The notes: generated from the sequence alone by a model not told the origin. Counted from the stretch's first letter, positions 8,401 to 16,172 are shown. The stretch is DNA of 28,533 nucleotides from Oscillospiraceae bacterium (GCA_016297855.1 JAEDFW010000010.1:1-28533); one strand, 5' to 3'. Program-made: numbers and translations.

Positions 8401-10127
8401 CCTACCATACGGCCGCGCCCGGCGGTGCGGCGGACTATAACCATATCATCTTCTGCCGCAACGAAACCGACGAGACTACGCAGCAGCTCAGGCGCGTAAT
8501 CCGCGGAAAGCTCCGGCTCCTGACGCTGCCGCCGTTCTACGACACCGTCAGCTCCACGCGCATCCGCGAGTCCATCGACCGCAAGCTCGATATTTCCATG
8601 CTGGTCGACCCTGTGGTGCAGAGTTTTATCTATGAAAAAGGGCTCTATGTCCGCGCGCCGGAGCACAAGAATCTGCTGCAGCAGCAGGAGCTGTTCTATC
8701 GCCGCGGCTGTGCGCCCGATCCGGGTCAGCCTGAGGCCATGAACCGGGTGCTGCGCGGCAAGGCGTCTGCGCAGGCTGTGAGCCTGTACGCAAGGCCCGA
8801 GCTGCTGGTTGGCTGGATCGTGGGACATACGATTGTGGTCGACGAGCTGTATGACGCGCTGGGCTCGATCGAGGCGGCAGGCTTCGTGCGCCGGCACGCG
8901 TCAGGACGGATTTTACTGGTCGACGAACTGCGCTGCGAGTCGTCGGAGCGTGAGCAGACGTGCCGGATGCTGCTGAACGAATTGCTGGCCAGAAGCCTCG
9001 AAGGAGGCCATACCTACGCAATCTGCCGCTGCAGCCGGACGGATGAGGATCTGCGCCGGGCGCTTTCACAGCTGGGCTTTGTCACGGCCGGGCCGCATGA
9101 TGAAATCTGGTTTGTGGATATGCGCGCGCCCGTGATGCTGCTGCAGGACGTGATGCTCGCAATCAAGGCGCCGCATCATGACGCGCCTGCAGTGAAGGAG
9201 GCGGTCGCGCAAACAAGGCCGCGCCTGCGCCGGGCGCTGAATCAGATGTTCCCTGGAAAGCTCCTGCTGGCATTTGACACGGAGATGCTCAATCAGGCGC
9301 TGGTAGAGCGCATTGAGCGGATCAACGGTGTGCAGGATGTGCCGTCCGGCCAGCGGCGGCTGGGACCGTATATGTGTGTGCCGTACGGCAAGATCTTCTC
9401 CGACGAGATCGTGCCGAATACCGTGACCAAGACGCTGCATGTGGAAAAATGCTTCCGGCCCGATCTTCGCAGCTTTGAGATTCAGGAGTATCCCGGCTAT
9501 TCCAAGCTGCCCAATCAGGTACGCACGCTCGGCTCATTCGGACGGCCGGTGCTTCTGGTCGATGATCTGCTGCACAAAGGCTACCGGATCGAAAAGCTGG
9601 ACAAGGTCCTGCGCGCGGTCGGACTCAAAACGGAAAAAATCATTGTAGCCGTCATGTCTGGCAGCGGACGCGACCTCATGCGTCTGCAATCACGGCAGGC
9701 CGAGTGCGAGTACTTCATTCCGAATTTGCACTACTGGGTTACGGAGAGCCTGCTGTACCCGTTCTTGGGCGGCGACAGTGTGGATGGGCGCGGGATGCAG
9801 GAGCATATGCTGCCGTCTGTCAACCTGATTTTGCCATATGATTATCCGAACTATTTCTCCGATGTGGAGGAGGCAAGTGTGCGTGCGCTCTCGCGCACGG
9901 CGCTGGAGAACGCCATGACGATCATGCAAGTGCTCGAACAGGAGCATCAGCGCGTATTCAGTACGGCGCTCACCATCCGCCGGCTGGGTGAGGCGCTGCA
10001 GCAGCCGCGTCTGCCCGACAAGGGAATGTGCATGCGGTATGATTTCGGTCTGCCGGCATCGGCGTATCTGGAAGAGGATCTGGCGCGGATCGACAAAATC
10101 TGCCGTAAGGAGGGAAAACCACTGTGA
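5430..10127 (+). CDS. Giant multidomain protein: HD hydrolase, helical repeats, NadD-like nucleotidyltransferase, PRTase-like
   Basis: 1565 residues. Residues 165-275 form an HD phosphohydrolase core with H174/H179, H203-D204 (LGHDIGKFG), H240/H245 and D266. Residues about 350-870 are alpha-helical and leucine-rich, resembling HEAT/ARM repeats. Residues 887-1075 form a NadD-like nucleotidyltransferase: GTFDPFSNGH at 892-901 carries the (H/N)xGH site and SSTRIR at 1041-1046 is the second signature. Residues about 1105-1230 could be a GNAT fold. Residues 1371-1384 (GRPVLLVDDLLHKG) resemble the PRPP-binding loop of phosphoribosyltransferases. The pieces point to nucleotide or nicotinate-cofactor chemistry, perhaps synthesis and turnover on one chain; this is inference. 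The start has GAGG 9 bases upstream. It heads a coupled operon and faces a LacI-type regulator. GNAT and PRTase calls are weak. Confidence 0.85.
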   Translation: MQNVHPSHPSLAARLACAAEQNAYLRALLHNDDAMEQLSGICGHASDACRQTLEAMRSVLELAHEADAATFLRAVYDRLCERMFPLEDTPRPTLSAAETAYLTVLECVLEQNCDEFDPLTDLIALPTDAMANSRVAEEYSLFTRAVAECHYPALMRIGREVQPFDPASHTIGVHNVAVHTALLAAKAGFAVDLPLVSAAALGHDIGKFGCRGADARRIPYLHYYYTWQWFSENHMPEIGHVSANHSTWDLEFENLPVESLLLIYADFRVRGAREADGREHVRVYTLAEAYAIIFSKLSDMTEEKQARYRSVYEKLHDFECLLESRGVPTELSCSELQSADTTDPSLMTAEQALQALCSMTLDGSIRLMHTVSTNQSLEQLLERAKGEKNLQRVRTYLLLLQEYNTYMTRTNKRKTLVLLYELLMHPDGDVRRKAGQIMGEILANSGPKYRKERPASARPEENTPAMSALLNDAVQLWRQYIDLCLYPDRKIAPKHAMRISNSLKTICEAMFASCEPAQTTELLQPLVQALLQADESVCFVLVDAMCHVPCRAIADEDMQALLARAGALLTGGEVRLQMIVLILLLRLKKQCPETAAEIERIARGYTPAGGEDDDALRYARGRLLDEAFVPLDAQQSSRMHLSNLKNAVHWTVKLAQIQMLCRSAAERPAALFHTALHLSNLLSVSEHLPVRESAGGHLLALAPGLSVDQINEICIDLMRELETGQEQIARFIPPYLGRLMCLLPDKELRETVDYLENLARGASVGAAQVALCTLGEALCALPQDNQKIAGQMLGILMTGVSHYEPAVHQTALCVLCRDVFGSARISLARKHEMFVHLHKKLLVILCEEYSGELTFFCRAAMLNHLYRYIVHSEIALGSFRFPAQKPAAFFPGTFDPFSNGHKQIVQQIRALGFEIYLAVDEFSWSKKTLPKLLRRKIVGISVADQADTYLFPDEIPINIANPADLARLKRLLPGREVYLVAGSDVIWGASAYHTAAPGGAADYNHIIFCRNETDETTQQLRRVIRGKLRLLTLPPFYDTVSSTRIRESIDRKLDISMLVDPVVQSFIYEKGLYVRAPEHKNLLQQQELFYRRGCAPDPGQPEAMNRVLRGKASAQAVSLYARPELLVGWIVGHTIVVDELYDALGSIEAAGFVRRHASGRILLVDELRCESSEREQTCRMLLNELLARSLEGGHTYAICRCSRTDEDLRRALSQLGFVTAGPHDEIWFVDMRAPVMLLQDVMLAIKAPHHDAPAVKEAVAQTRPRLRRALNQMFPGKLLLAFDTEMLNQALVERIERINGVQDVPSGQRRLGPYMCVPYGKIFSDEIVPNTVTKTLHVEKCFRPDLRSFEIQEYPGYSKLPNQVRTLGSFGRPVLLVDDLLHKGYRIEKLDKVLRAVGLKTEKIIVAVMSGSGRDLMRLQSRQAECEYFIPNLHYWVTESLLYPFLGGDSVDGRGMQEHMLPSVNLILPYDYPNYFSDVEEASVRALSRTALENAMTIMQVLEQEHQRVFSTALTIRRLGEALQQPRLPDKGMCMRYDFGLPASAYLEEDLARIDKICRKEGKPL

Positions 10128-11362
10128 TATTCAGAAGCTGGAACGGATATTGCCTGTGTGCCTGCCGTGCGGAGGAGTTCCCGGCGGACGCGCATCCGGC
10201 GGACGCGCCGTTTTCACCGCTGGTGTTTCTTGTGCGGCGCGAACCGGAAACGAGCCGCGGTATGTTCCGGATCTCGAGCCTTGCGGAGCTGGAAGAAGCG
10301 GAAGGCGTGAACTGCCTGCTGCCATGCGCGCAGGTCAAACCGGCGGACGGCGGCACACTGGCGGCATTTGTGGCGCAAAACGGCGCTACAGTGCTGAATC
10401 TGGCGTTTCAAAACGCGTTTTCGTATCTGTGCGCGCAGTATGCCGCAAAAAAAACGGGGCTGCGTGTGACGCTGGTGGGGCTCGGCGATGTGGGCGGGAC
10501 GGTGCTCACGGGGCTGAAACTGCTGGGCAGGGAACTGGAGCAGATCCGGATCTTTGACCCCAATGAGGCGCAGTGCCGCCGGTATGAAATGGAACTCAAT
10601 CAGGTGCTGGCTGACACGGACGGGCGAGTCATGCCGCGCGTGACAGTCTGCTCCGGGCAGGCGCTGTTTGACTGCGATCTGTTCCTGTTTACGGCCTCGC
10701 GCGGCGTGCCGGGACTGGGCAGCGGCGTAAAGGATGTGCGCATGGCGCAGTATGAGGCCAACCGCGCGATGCTCACGCACTACGCGCGTATGGCGCGCGA
10801 GGCAAGGTTTTTGGGCATCTTCTGCCAGATCTCCGACCCGGTCGACCACTTATCACGCTGCGTGTTTTTGGAAAGTAACCGCGCGGAGAACGGAACATTT
10901 GACGCAGCCGGTCTTTTACCCGAACAGGTGCAAGGCTTCGGCCTGGGTGTGATGGCCGCGCGCGCGGCGTATTACGCGGATAAAGAGGGCGTGGAGTTTA
11001 CAAATGGGCGCGTATACGGTGTGCACGGAGAAGGTCTGATCGTGGCCAATGATTTTGGAGTGGATTATGACGAGGCCGTTTCACAGCGGCTGACGGAACT
11101 GACCAGAACGGCCAATCTGCGTGTGCGCGAGCTGGGCTTCAAGCCCTACCTCGCGCCGGGGCTTTCGTCAGCGGCCATCAGCGTTCTCCGGCTTGTGCGC
11201 GGGCAGGTACATTACGGTGCCGTGCCACTCAACGGAACGTATTTCGGCTGCGTCAGCCGCATGACGCGGCAGGGCCTTGTGCTTATACGCGAGGACATCT
11301 GCCCGCAGCTCATGGCGCGTATCACGGACGCACACCGCGCGCTGCGCGAATTTGACTACTGA
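10124..11362 (+). CDS. Lactate/malate dehydrogenase-like protein with N-terminal extension
   Basis: 412 residues, GTG start in a GTGA overlap with the preceding stop; AAGGAGGG lies 9 bases upstream. Residues about 1-110 are an extra domain without an obvious match. Residues 113-146 form a Rossmann fold with GLGDVGG (119-125) and an acidic D145 at the end of strand 2, favouring NAD over NADP. LDH/MDH landmarks follow: SDPVD at 237-241 (usually NPVD), MAAR at 277-280 (usually LDSAR), and GVHGEG with the catalytic-type histidine H301. The arginine R280 and the histidine are kept, but the aspartate that normally pairs with the histidine is replaced by methionine. The substrate is probably not simple lactate or malate. 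Genetic coupling suggests it acts with the multidomain protein. Confidence 0.8.
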   Translation: MIFRSWNGYCLCACRAEEFPADAHPADAPFSPLVFLVRREPETSRGMFRISSLAELEEAEGVNCLLPCAQVKPADGGTLAAFVAQNGATVLNLAFQNAFSYLCAQYAAKKTGLRVTLVGLGDVGGTVLTGLKLLGRELEQIRIFDPNEAQCRRYEMELNQVLADTDGRVMPRVTVCSGQALFDCDLFLFTASRGVPGLGSGVKDVRMAQYEANRAMLTHYARMAREARFLGIFCQISDPVDHLSRCVFLESNRAENGTFDAAGLLPEQVQGFGLGVMAARAAYYADKEGVEFTNGRVYGVHGEGLIVANDFGVDYDEAVSQRLTELTRTANLRVRELGFKPYLAPGLSSAAISVLRLVRGQVHYGAVPLNGTYFGCVSRMTRQGLVLIREDICPQLMARITDAHRALREFDY

Positions 11363-12408
11363 TGAGCGGACTGTATCTTGTGCGCGTGGCAGGCAGCGCG
11401 CGGCTGAACGGAGCGCTGGACGCAGCGCTTGGCGGTATGGATGTGCAGGCGCTTGCATGGCAGAAAATCGCATCGGAGGCGGCAGGAAAGCGGATTCTTT
11501 TTGCCGTTGCGATGGATGAATACGGCCCTGATGGGCAGTTCCTCGCGCTTGTACGCGCTCTGCGGCAAAATCCCGGCTGCCTGTCCGGCTGTTCCGGCGC
11601 AATTGTGATCGATGGCGGCGGAGAGCTCTATACCAAGCAGGCCGCGCAGGAGCTGACGCTCGCGGCCAATATGGCCGGCTGCGCGTTCATGGGAAAGCCG
11701 CTCGTGGAAGGCACGGCATCGCTGTATAACCAGCATATTCTGGCAAAGCAGCTGGAGCTTGGATGGTATGAGACGTATGTGTATCAGATCCGGAAACTTG
11801 CCCTGCGGCTTCTGGCATTCGCACCGCCGAAATTTGACGCGCCGCGGCTTCTCATGCTGCATGCCTCGAGTAACCGGCGCTCCAACACCGTCTGGCTGGG
11901 TCGTGAGACGCTCGCGCGCTTACCCGGCGCAGTTTCCTCGCGCGAGCTTTGCCTGCAGAACGGCACGATCCACGACTGCCGCGGCTGCTCTTACGACGCA
12001 TGTTCCCACTTTGCAGAGAGCAGCAGCTGCTTCTACGGCGGCGTGCTGTCGGAGGAGGTGCTGCCCGCGATCGTGCAGAGCGACGCGCTGCTGCTGCTGT
12101 GTCCGAACTACAATGACGCCGTGAGCGCAAATATTACGGCACTGTTCAACCGCCTGACGAGCCTGCTTGTCCGGCAGGATTTGTTTGAAAAGTATGTGTT
12201 TGGCATCGTGGTTTCCGGCTATTCCGGCAGCGACCTTGTAGCAAGGCAGCTGCTCGGTGCAATGTGCCTGAACAAGACGGCGATGCTGCCGCCGGAGTTT
12301 TGCCTGATGCAGACTGCGCACGACGCCGGTACGGTGCAGCGCCTGCCGGACGTGGAGAAGGTTCTCAACGGCTTCGCGGGTCATATTGCGCAGGTATTGA
12401 TGCAATAG
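11362..12408 (+). CDS. Flavodoxin-fold NADPH-dependent FMN reductase-like protein
   Basis: 348 residues; the ATG overlaps the previous stop by one base (TGATG) and no clear ribosome binding site precedes it, so translation probably depends on termination-reinitiation. The C-terminal half (162-348) is a flavodoxin-like FMN reductase fold, with the phosphate-binding LMLHASSNRRSNT at 164-176, a cysteine-bearing CRGCSYDAC at 206-214, and CPNYNDAVSANITALFNRL at 247-265. The N-terminal half (1-150) has a similar alternation and a GSARLNG segment, and may be a degenerate second copy. It should bind FMN and move electrons in the cytoplasm. Last gene of the three-gene operon; two hairpins follow it. 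Confidence 0.82.
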   Translation: MSGLYLVRVAGSARLNGALDAALGGMDVQALAWQKIASEAAGKRILFAVAMDEYGPDGQFLALVRALRQNPGCLSGCSGAIVIDGGGELYTKQAAQELTLAANMAGCAFMGKPLVEGTASLYNQHILAKQLELGWYETYVYQIRKLALRLLAFAPPKFDAPRLLMLHASSNRRSNTVWLGRETLARLPGAVSSRELCLQNGTIHDCRGCSYDACSHFAESSSCFYGGVLSEEVLPAIVQSDALLLLCPNYNDAVSANITALFNRLTSLLVRQDLFEKYVFGIVVSGYSGSDLVARQLLGAMCLNKTAMLPPEFCLMQTAHDAGTVQRLPDVEKVLNGFAGHIAQVLMQ

Positions 12409-12416
12409 AGAATACA

Positions 12417-12449
12417 CTGCAGCGCAGAATGAAGTATTCTGCGCTGCAG
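12417..12449 (+). terminator. 14-bp stem-loop after the FMN reductase gene
   Basis: CTGCAGCGCAGAAT (12417-12430) pairs perfectly with 12436-12449 around GAAGT. It starts 9 bases after the stop codon. No T-run follows directly, so termination would be weak or it may act as a 3' stabilising hairpin. Confidence 0.5.
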
Positions 12450-12482
12450 CCGCATATAGAGAGAAAAAATCGATTGTTTTTT

Positions 12483-12518
12483 GGAAGTTGCCGCCTGGCG
12501 GGCAACTTCCGTTTTTTT
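12483..12518 (+). terminator. Intrinsic terminator before the phage operon
   Basis: GGAAGTTGCC (12483-12492) pairs with GGCAACTTCC (12501-12510), followed by G and seven T residues. This is a strong plus-strand terminator. It lies only 39 bases before the first phage start codon, with no recognisable promoter in between. Confidence 0.85.
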
Positions 12519-12557
12519 GCGCCGTTTGGGTGAAAGGACAAAGGAGTGGAGACGCCG

Positions 12558-12851
12558 ATGGCAAATGGGAAGAAGTCGGATTTGGAGCGCATCCGCCAGG
12601 AACTCAGAAAACTCGCGTTCGGCAAGGCCAACGACTGCGTGAAACTGGCGCTGTGTGAGAATGTGGACATTGAATCGCTTGATCTGTCGCTGCTGACGGA
12701 GATCCGGCGCAGCGACAAGGGGATGGTGGAGGTGAAGCTGCTCGACAGGATCAAGGTGCTTGAGCAGCTGGCGCAGATGGCAGAGGGCGGCGATGAAAAG
12801 GCCGAGGAGTTTTTGCAGGCGCTTCTGACAGGCATACAGGACGATGGCTGA
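12558..12851 (+). CDS. Putative phage terminase small subunit
   Basis: A 97-residue, charged, helical protein at the first position of the phage operon, overlapping the large terminase by 8 bases. The segment GKANDCVKLAL and the tail EVKLLDRIKVLEQLAQ resemble the C-terminal part of phage small terminase proteins, which recognise DNA and load it onto the large subunit. No helix-turn-helix is obvious and it is shorter than PBSX XtmA, so the DNA-binding part may be reduced. AAGGAG is 11 bases before the ATG at 12558; a GTG at 12546 is a possible alternative start. The call rests mainly on position. Confidence 0.6.
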   Translation: MANGKKSDLERIRQELRKLAFGKANDCVKLALCENVDIESLDLSLLTEIRRSDKGMVEVKLLDRIKVLEQLAQMAEGGDEKAEEFLQALLTGIQDDG

Positions 12852-14091
12852 GTCGTTCTCGCCCAAGCAGCGGCGCGTGCTCAGGTGGTGGACGCCGCAG
12901 AGTCCGGACAGCCGCTTCGACGCGATCATCTGCGACGGAGCGGTGCGTTCGGGAAAGACGCTGGCGATGGGACTGAGCTTCTTCCTGTGGGCGATGTGCT
13001 GCTTTTCAGACGCGCGTTTCGCGCTGTGCGGCAGGACGATCGGCGGCGTGCGGCGAAATCTCTTGCCGGAACTGCTGCCGCGGCTGCGCGCGGTCGGGAT
13101 GCAGATCCGTGAGCGGCGGATGGAAAACTGCATTGTTGTACGATTCGGAAAGCGGCAGAACACGTTCTACCTGTTCGGCGGCCAGGATGAAAGCGCCGCC
13201 GCGCGCATTCAGGGCATCACACTGGCGGGGGTGCTGCTTGACGAGGTGGCGCTGATGCCGCGCTCGTTTGTGGAGCAGTCGTGCGCGCGCTGCTCGATGG
13301 CGGGAAGCCGCCTGTGGTTCAACTGCAATCCTGAGGGGCCGCAGCACTGGTTCTACCGGCAGTGGATCTTACAGGCGCAGGCGAGAAACTGTTTGCATCT
13401 GCACTTTACGATGCAGGACAACCCGGGACTTACGCCGGCTGTTCGCAGGCGCTACAAACGGCTCTACACAGGCGTTTTTTATGAGCGGTTCGTGTTGGGG
13501 CTGTGGACGGCGGCAGAAGGACGCGTATATGACTTTTTTGACGCGGAGATGGCGCTGCCCGTGCCGGAGGGACCGTTCCGGCAGTGGTATTTATCGTGTG
13601 ACTACGGGACGGTAAACCCGGCGTCATTCGGCCTGTGGGGCGAGCAGGACGGTGTCTGGTACCGGGTGGAGGAATTCTATTTTGACTCGCGCAGAGAAGG
13701 CAGGCAGATGACCGACGCAGAATACGCCCAGGCGTTGAGGCGGTTGGCAGGAGGAAGGCCGATCCGGGCGGTGATCGTCGACCCGTCGGCGGCGAGCTTT
13801 ATGGAGCTTCTGCGGCGCGAGGGATTTGCGGTCCGGAAGGCCAACAACGATGTCCTTGCGGGTATCCGCAGAACGGCTGATGCACTGAAGTCCGGCAGAA
13901 TCGTGATCTGCAGCACATGCGCCGACTGTCTGCGCGAGATGGAGCTGTACGTCTGGGACAGCCGGGCAGGACGCGACTGCGTGCTCAAACGGAATGATCA
14001 CGCGATGGACGATATGCGATATTTCGTGATGGGCGTGCTGGACAGCCCGGGCGGGTTCGCCGCGCGCGCCGTTGCGAGAGGAAATTTTTGA
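12844..14091 (+). CDS. terL: Phage terminase large subunit (PBSX family)
   Basis: 415 residues, the usual size. Walker A is at 32-39 (GAVRSGKT), Walker B at 131-134 (LLDE), so it carries the DNA-packaging ATPase. The nuclease domain begins near 250 with the acidic residues D253 (SCDYGTVNP), D313 (IVDPSA) and D389/D390 (HAMDD), the expected RNase H-like trio. The motor pumps DNA into proheads through the portal and cuts it to headful length in relatives. All key residues are present, so the packaging machine looks intact even though lysogeny and replication genes are missing. Confidence 0.95.
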   Translation: MAESFSPKQRRVLRWWTPQSPDSRFDAIICDGAVRSGKTLAMGLSFFLWAMCCFSDARFALCGRTIGGVRRNLLPELLPRLRAVGMQIRERRMENCIVVRFGKRQNTFYLFGGQDESAAARIQGITLAGVLLDEVALMPRSFVEQSCARCSMAGSRLWFNCNPEGPQHWFYRQWILQAQARNCLHLHFTMQDNPGLTPAVRRRYKRLYTGVFYERFVLGLWTAAEGRVYDFFDAEMALPVPEGPFRQWYLSCDYGTVNPASFGLWGEQDGVWYRVEEFYFDSRREGRQMTDAEYAQALRRLAGGRPIRAVIVDPSAASFMELLRREGFAVRKANNDVLAGIRRTADALKSGRIVICSTCADCLREMELYVWDSRAGRDCVLKRNDHAMDDMRYFVMGVLDSPGGFAARAVARGNF

Positions 14092-14107
14092 AAACTGAGG
14101 TGGGACG

Positions 14108-15241
14108 ATGAGAAAAAAGACGGGCGCGGGCAAGACGGTTCAGGCCGTACAGCTCAGGTCGCAGGAGCTGCAGCCGTTTGGGCAGCTCAAACGCTTTGTG
14201 CCGCTGGGAGACGACGAAACACAGGTGTACGCGGCGATGCGCGAGGCGGTGCCGATCATCGACGCGGCGATCGGAAAGCTGGTGAGACTGACGGGCGGTT
14301 TTACCGCAGCATGTCAGGACACGCAGGCAGAGCGGGAACTGCGGCGGTTTTTATTGCGCGTGAACGTGGGACGCGGCCAGTACGGCATCGACAGCTTTCT
14401 GTCGGCGTATCTGCAGAGCCTGCTCACCTACGGCAGGGCCATCGGCGAGATGGTGGTCAGCGGCAACGAGCTGGCGGCGGTCTGTTGGGGCGATGTGACG
14501 AAGGTGCATGTGCAGCAGGGTGCGTCGCCGCTGGAGTTCGCGCTGGGCATTTATGAGGCGGGACGAATGAAAATTCTGCCGTATCAGAATCTGCTGCTGT
14601 TTTCCACGCTGAACCCGGAGCCGGCGCATCCGTACGGCGTGTCACTGCTCAGAAGCATGCCGTTTCTGGCGGATGTGCTGATGAAGATCTACAAAACCGT
14701 GGGCGAAAACTGGGAGCGTGCGGGAAACGTGCGTTACTCCGTGGTCTACAAACCCGAAGCCGGCAGCGCCGACGCGGCCTGCGCGGCCGAGCGAAGCGAG
14801 CAGATCGCGCGCGAGTGGTCGGCCGCGATGCAGAGCGGAAAATCCGGCGAAGTACGCGACTTTGTGGCTGTGGGCGACGTGCAGATCAAGGTCATCGGCG
14901 CGGACGGGCAGATCCTCGACTCAGAGGTGGCGGTGCGGCAGATCCTCGAGCAGCTGGTGGCAAAGACCGGACTGCCGCCGTTTATGCTGGGGTTGAGCTG
15001 GTCGGCGACCGAGCGAATGTCAAAGCAGCAGGCCGATCTTCTGACTTCGGAGCTGTGGGCCATCCGCAGAAGCGTACAGCCGGTTTTGGAGCGCATCTGT
15101 GCGCTCTGGCTGCAGCTGCACGGATTCGGATGTTCGGCGGAGATTGTGTGGGATGAGATCAGCCTGCAGGATACGGTGGAGGAGGCGCACGCGGCACTTT
15201 ACCGCGCGCAGGCAAAGAAAATCGAACGGGAGGATGCGTAA
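14108..15241 (+). CDS. Phage portal protein
   Basis: 377 residues with portal-family features: an N-terminal arm, AAMREAVPIIDAAIGKLVRLTG near 40-61, a mixed strand region with PYQNLLLFSTLNPEPAHPYG around 158, and the C-terminal GLPPFMLGLSWSATERMSKQ segment followed by a long helix that would line the DNA channel. A dodecamer at one capsid vertex binds the terminase and the connector. GAGGTGGG precedes the ATG. It sits between terminase and protease as in PBSX (XkdE position). The protein is somewhat shorter than many portals. Confidence 0.88.
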   Translation: MRKKTGAGKTVQAVQLRSQELQPFGQLKRFVPLGDDETQVYAAMREAVPIIDAAIGKLVRLTGGFTAACQDTQAERELRRFLLRVNVGRGQYGIDSFLSAYLQSLLTYGRAIGEMVVSGNELAAVCWGDVTKVHVQQGASPLEFALGIYEAGRMKILPYQNLLLFSTLNPEPAHPYGVSLLRSMPFLADVLMKIYKTVGENWERAGNVRYSVVYKPEAGSADAACAAERSEQIAREWSAAMQSGKSGEVRDFVAVGDVQIKVIGADGQILDSEVAVRQILEQLVAKTGLPPFMLGLSWSATERMSKQQADLLTSELWAIRRSVQPVLERICALWLQLHGFGCSAEIVWDEISLQDTVEEAHAALYRAQAKKIEREDA

Positions 15242-15242
15242 A

Positions 15243-16112
15243 ATGCAGATCACAAAAGCGGCCGGGATCAATCCGGCGGGCGCGCCGGACGAGGCGCAGC
15301 TGCAGAAAATCAACAAGCTGGCAAAATCGCCGCTGGCGGCGGAGGATGTGTACGTCTTTTCCGTGCGTCTGTGTGACGATCAGGTCGACCGCGACTATGA
15401 GCGCTTCAGCCGACAGGCACTGAAAGAACTGGCGCCGATGTTCATCGGCAAGACCGGCATCGCCGATCACGCGTGGTCTGCTGAACGGCAGACTGCGCGA
15501 ATCTTTGACACAAGCATCGAGTATGAACAGGGCGCGATGTATATCAAGGCCTGGGCCTACATGCTGCGCGCAGAGAAAACGGATACGCTCATCCGAGAAA
15601 TCGAAGGCGGCATCAAAAAAGAAGTCTCGGTGGGCTGCGCGGTGAAGAAACGGATCTGCTCGGTGTGCGGCATGGAATACGGCAGCTGCGAGCACCGCAA
15701 GGGCGAGCAGTACGCCGGGCAGGTGTGCACGGCCGTGCTGTGCGAGCCGACGGATGCGTATGAGTTTTCCTTTGTGGCGGTCCCGGCACAGAAGGCGGCC
15801 GGTGTTCTGACGAAAGGGCTGTCGCCTGAAATGCCGGACGCAGCGGAACTCAAAGCGCTCAAGGCCGACGCGGCGCTGGGCAGACAATACCGCGCGGAGC
15901 TGGAAAAGGATGTGGTGCGGCTGGGGCTGCTGTTGGACATGGGCGTGGATGAGCAGATCCTCAGGCGCATGGCAAAGGCAATGGGAAGCGAGGATTTGGT
16001 GCAGATGCGAAAGGCGCTGGAAAAAAAGCGGGCAGAGCTGTTCGCGCCGGCGCCGCAACTGCAGACAGGAAAGGAAATCGCGCGGAAACATGACAGCGCG
16101 TTTCTAATATAG
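15243..16112 (+). CDS. XkdF-like prohead protease with scaffold-like tail
   Basis: 289 residues. The N-terminal two thirds resemble the phage XkdF-like putative serine protease: DRDYERFS near 49-56, the GIADHAWS histidine H76, and EFSFVAVPAQ with S176. Residues 139-151 hold the cysteine/histidine cluster CSVCGMEYGSCEH, which could bind zinc. From about 200 the chain is helical and charged and could serve as an internal scaffold removed during capsid maturation. The ATG at 15243 is chosen because GGGAGG lies 9 bases upstream and the portal stop is 2 bases before it; the frame is open much further upstream but that part overlaps the portal. Confidence 0.8.
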   Translation: MQITKAAGINPAGAPDEAQLQKINKLAKSPLAAEDVYVFSVRLCDDQVDRDYERFSRQALKELAPMFIGKTGIADHAWSAERQTARIFDTSIEYEQGAMYIKAWAYMLRAEKTDTLIREIEGGIKKEVSVGCAVKKRICSVCGMEYGSCEHRKGEQYAGQVCTAVLCEPTDAYEFSFVAVPAQKAAGVLTKGLSPEMPDAAELKALKADAALGRQYRAELEKDVVRLGLLLDMGVDEQILRRMAKAMGSEDLVQMRKALEKKRAELFAPAPQLQTGKEIARKHDSAFLI

Positions 16113-16140
16113 TTGTAAAACGCCCTTGGAGTTTTACAAC
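16112..16140. promoter_or_regulatory. Intergenic stem-loop between protease and decoration genes
   Basis: GTTGTAAAAC (16112-16121) pairs perfectly with GTTTTACAAC (16131-16140). The stem begins on the last base of the protease stop codon. It lacks a T-run, so it may be an RNA processing or stability element that raises capsid mRNA levels. Its AAAACGCC/GTTTT core resembles the hairpin at 101-130. Confidence 0.55.
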
Positions 16141-16172
16141 GAAAAATGCAAATCAATTCAGGAGGGAACAAC

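Noticed and set aside
7506..8897. 463-codon open frame on the minus strand inside the multidomain gene
   Set aside because: It is antisense to the HD/NadD-like protein, is histidine-, arginine- and glutamine-rich without any family motif, and arises from the high GC content of the coding strand.
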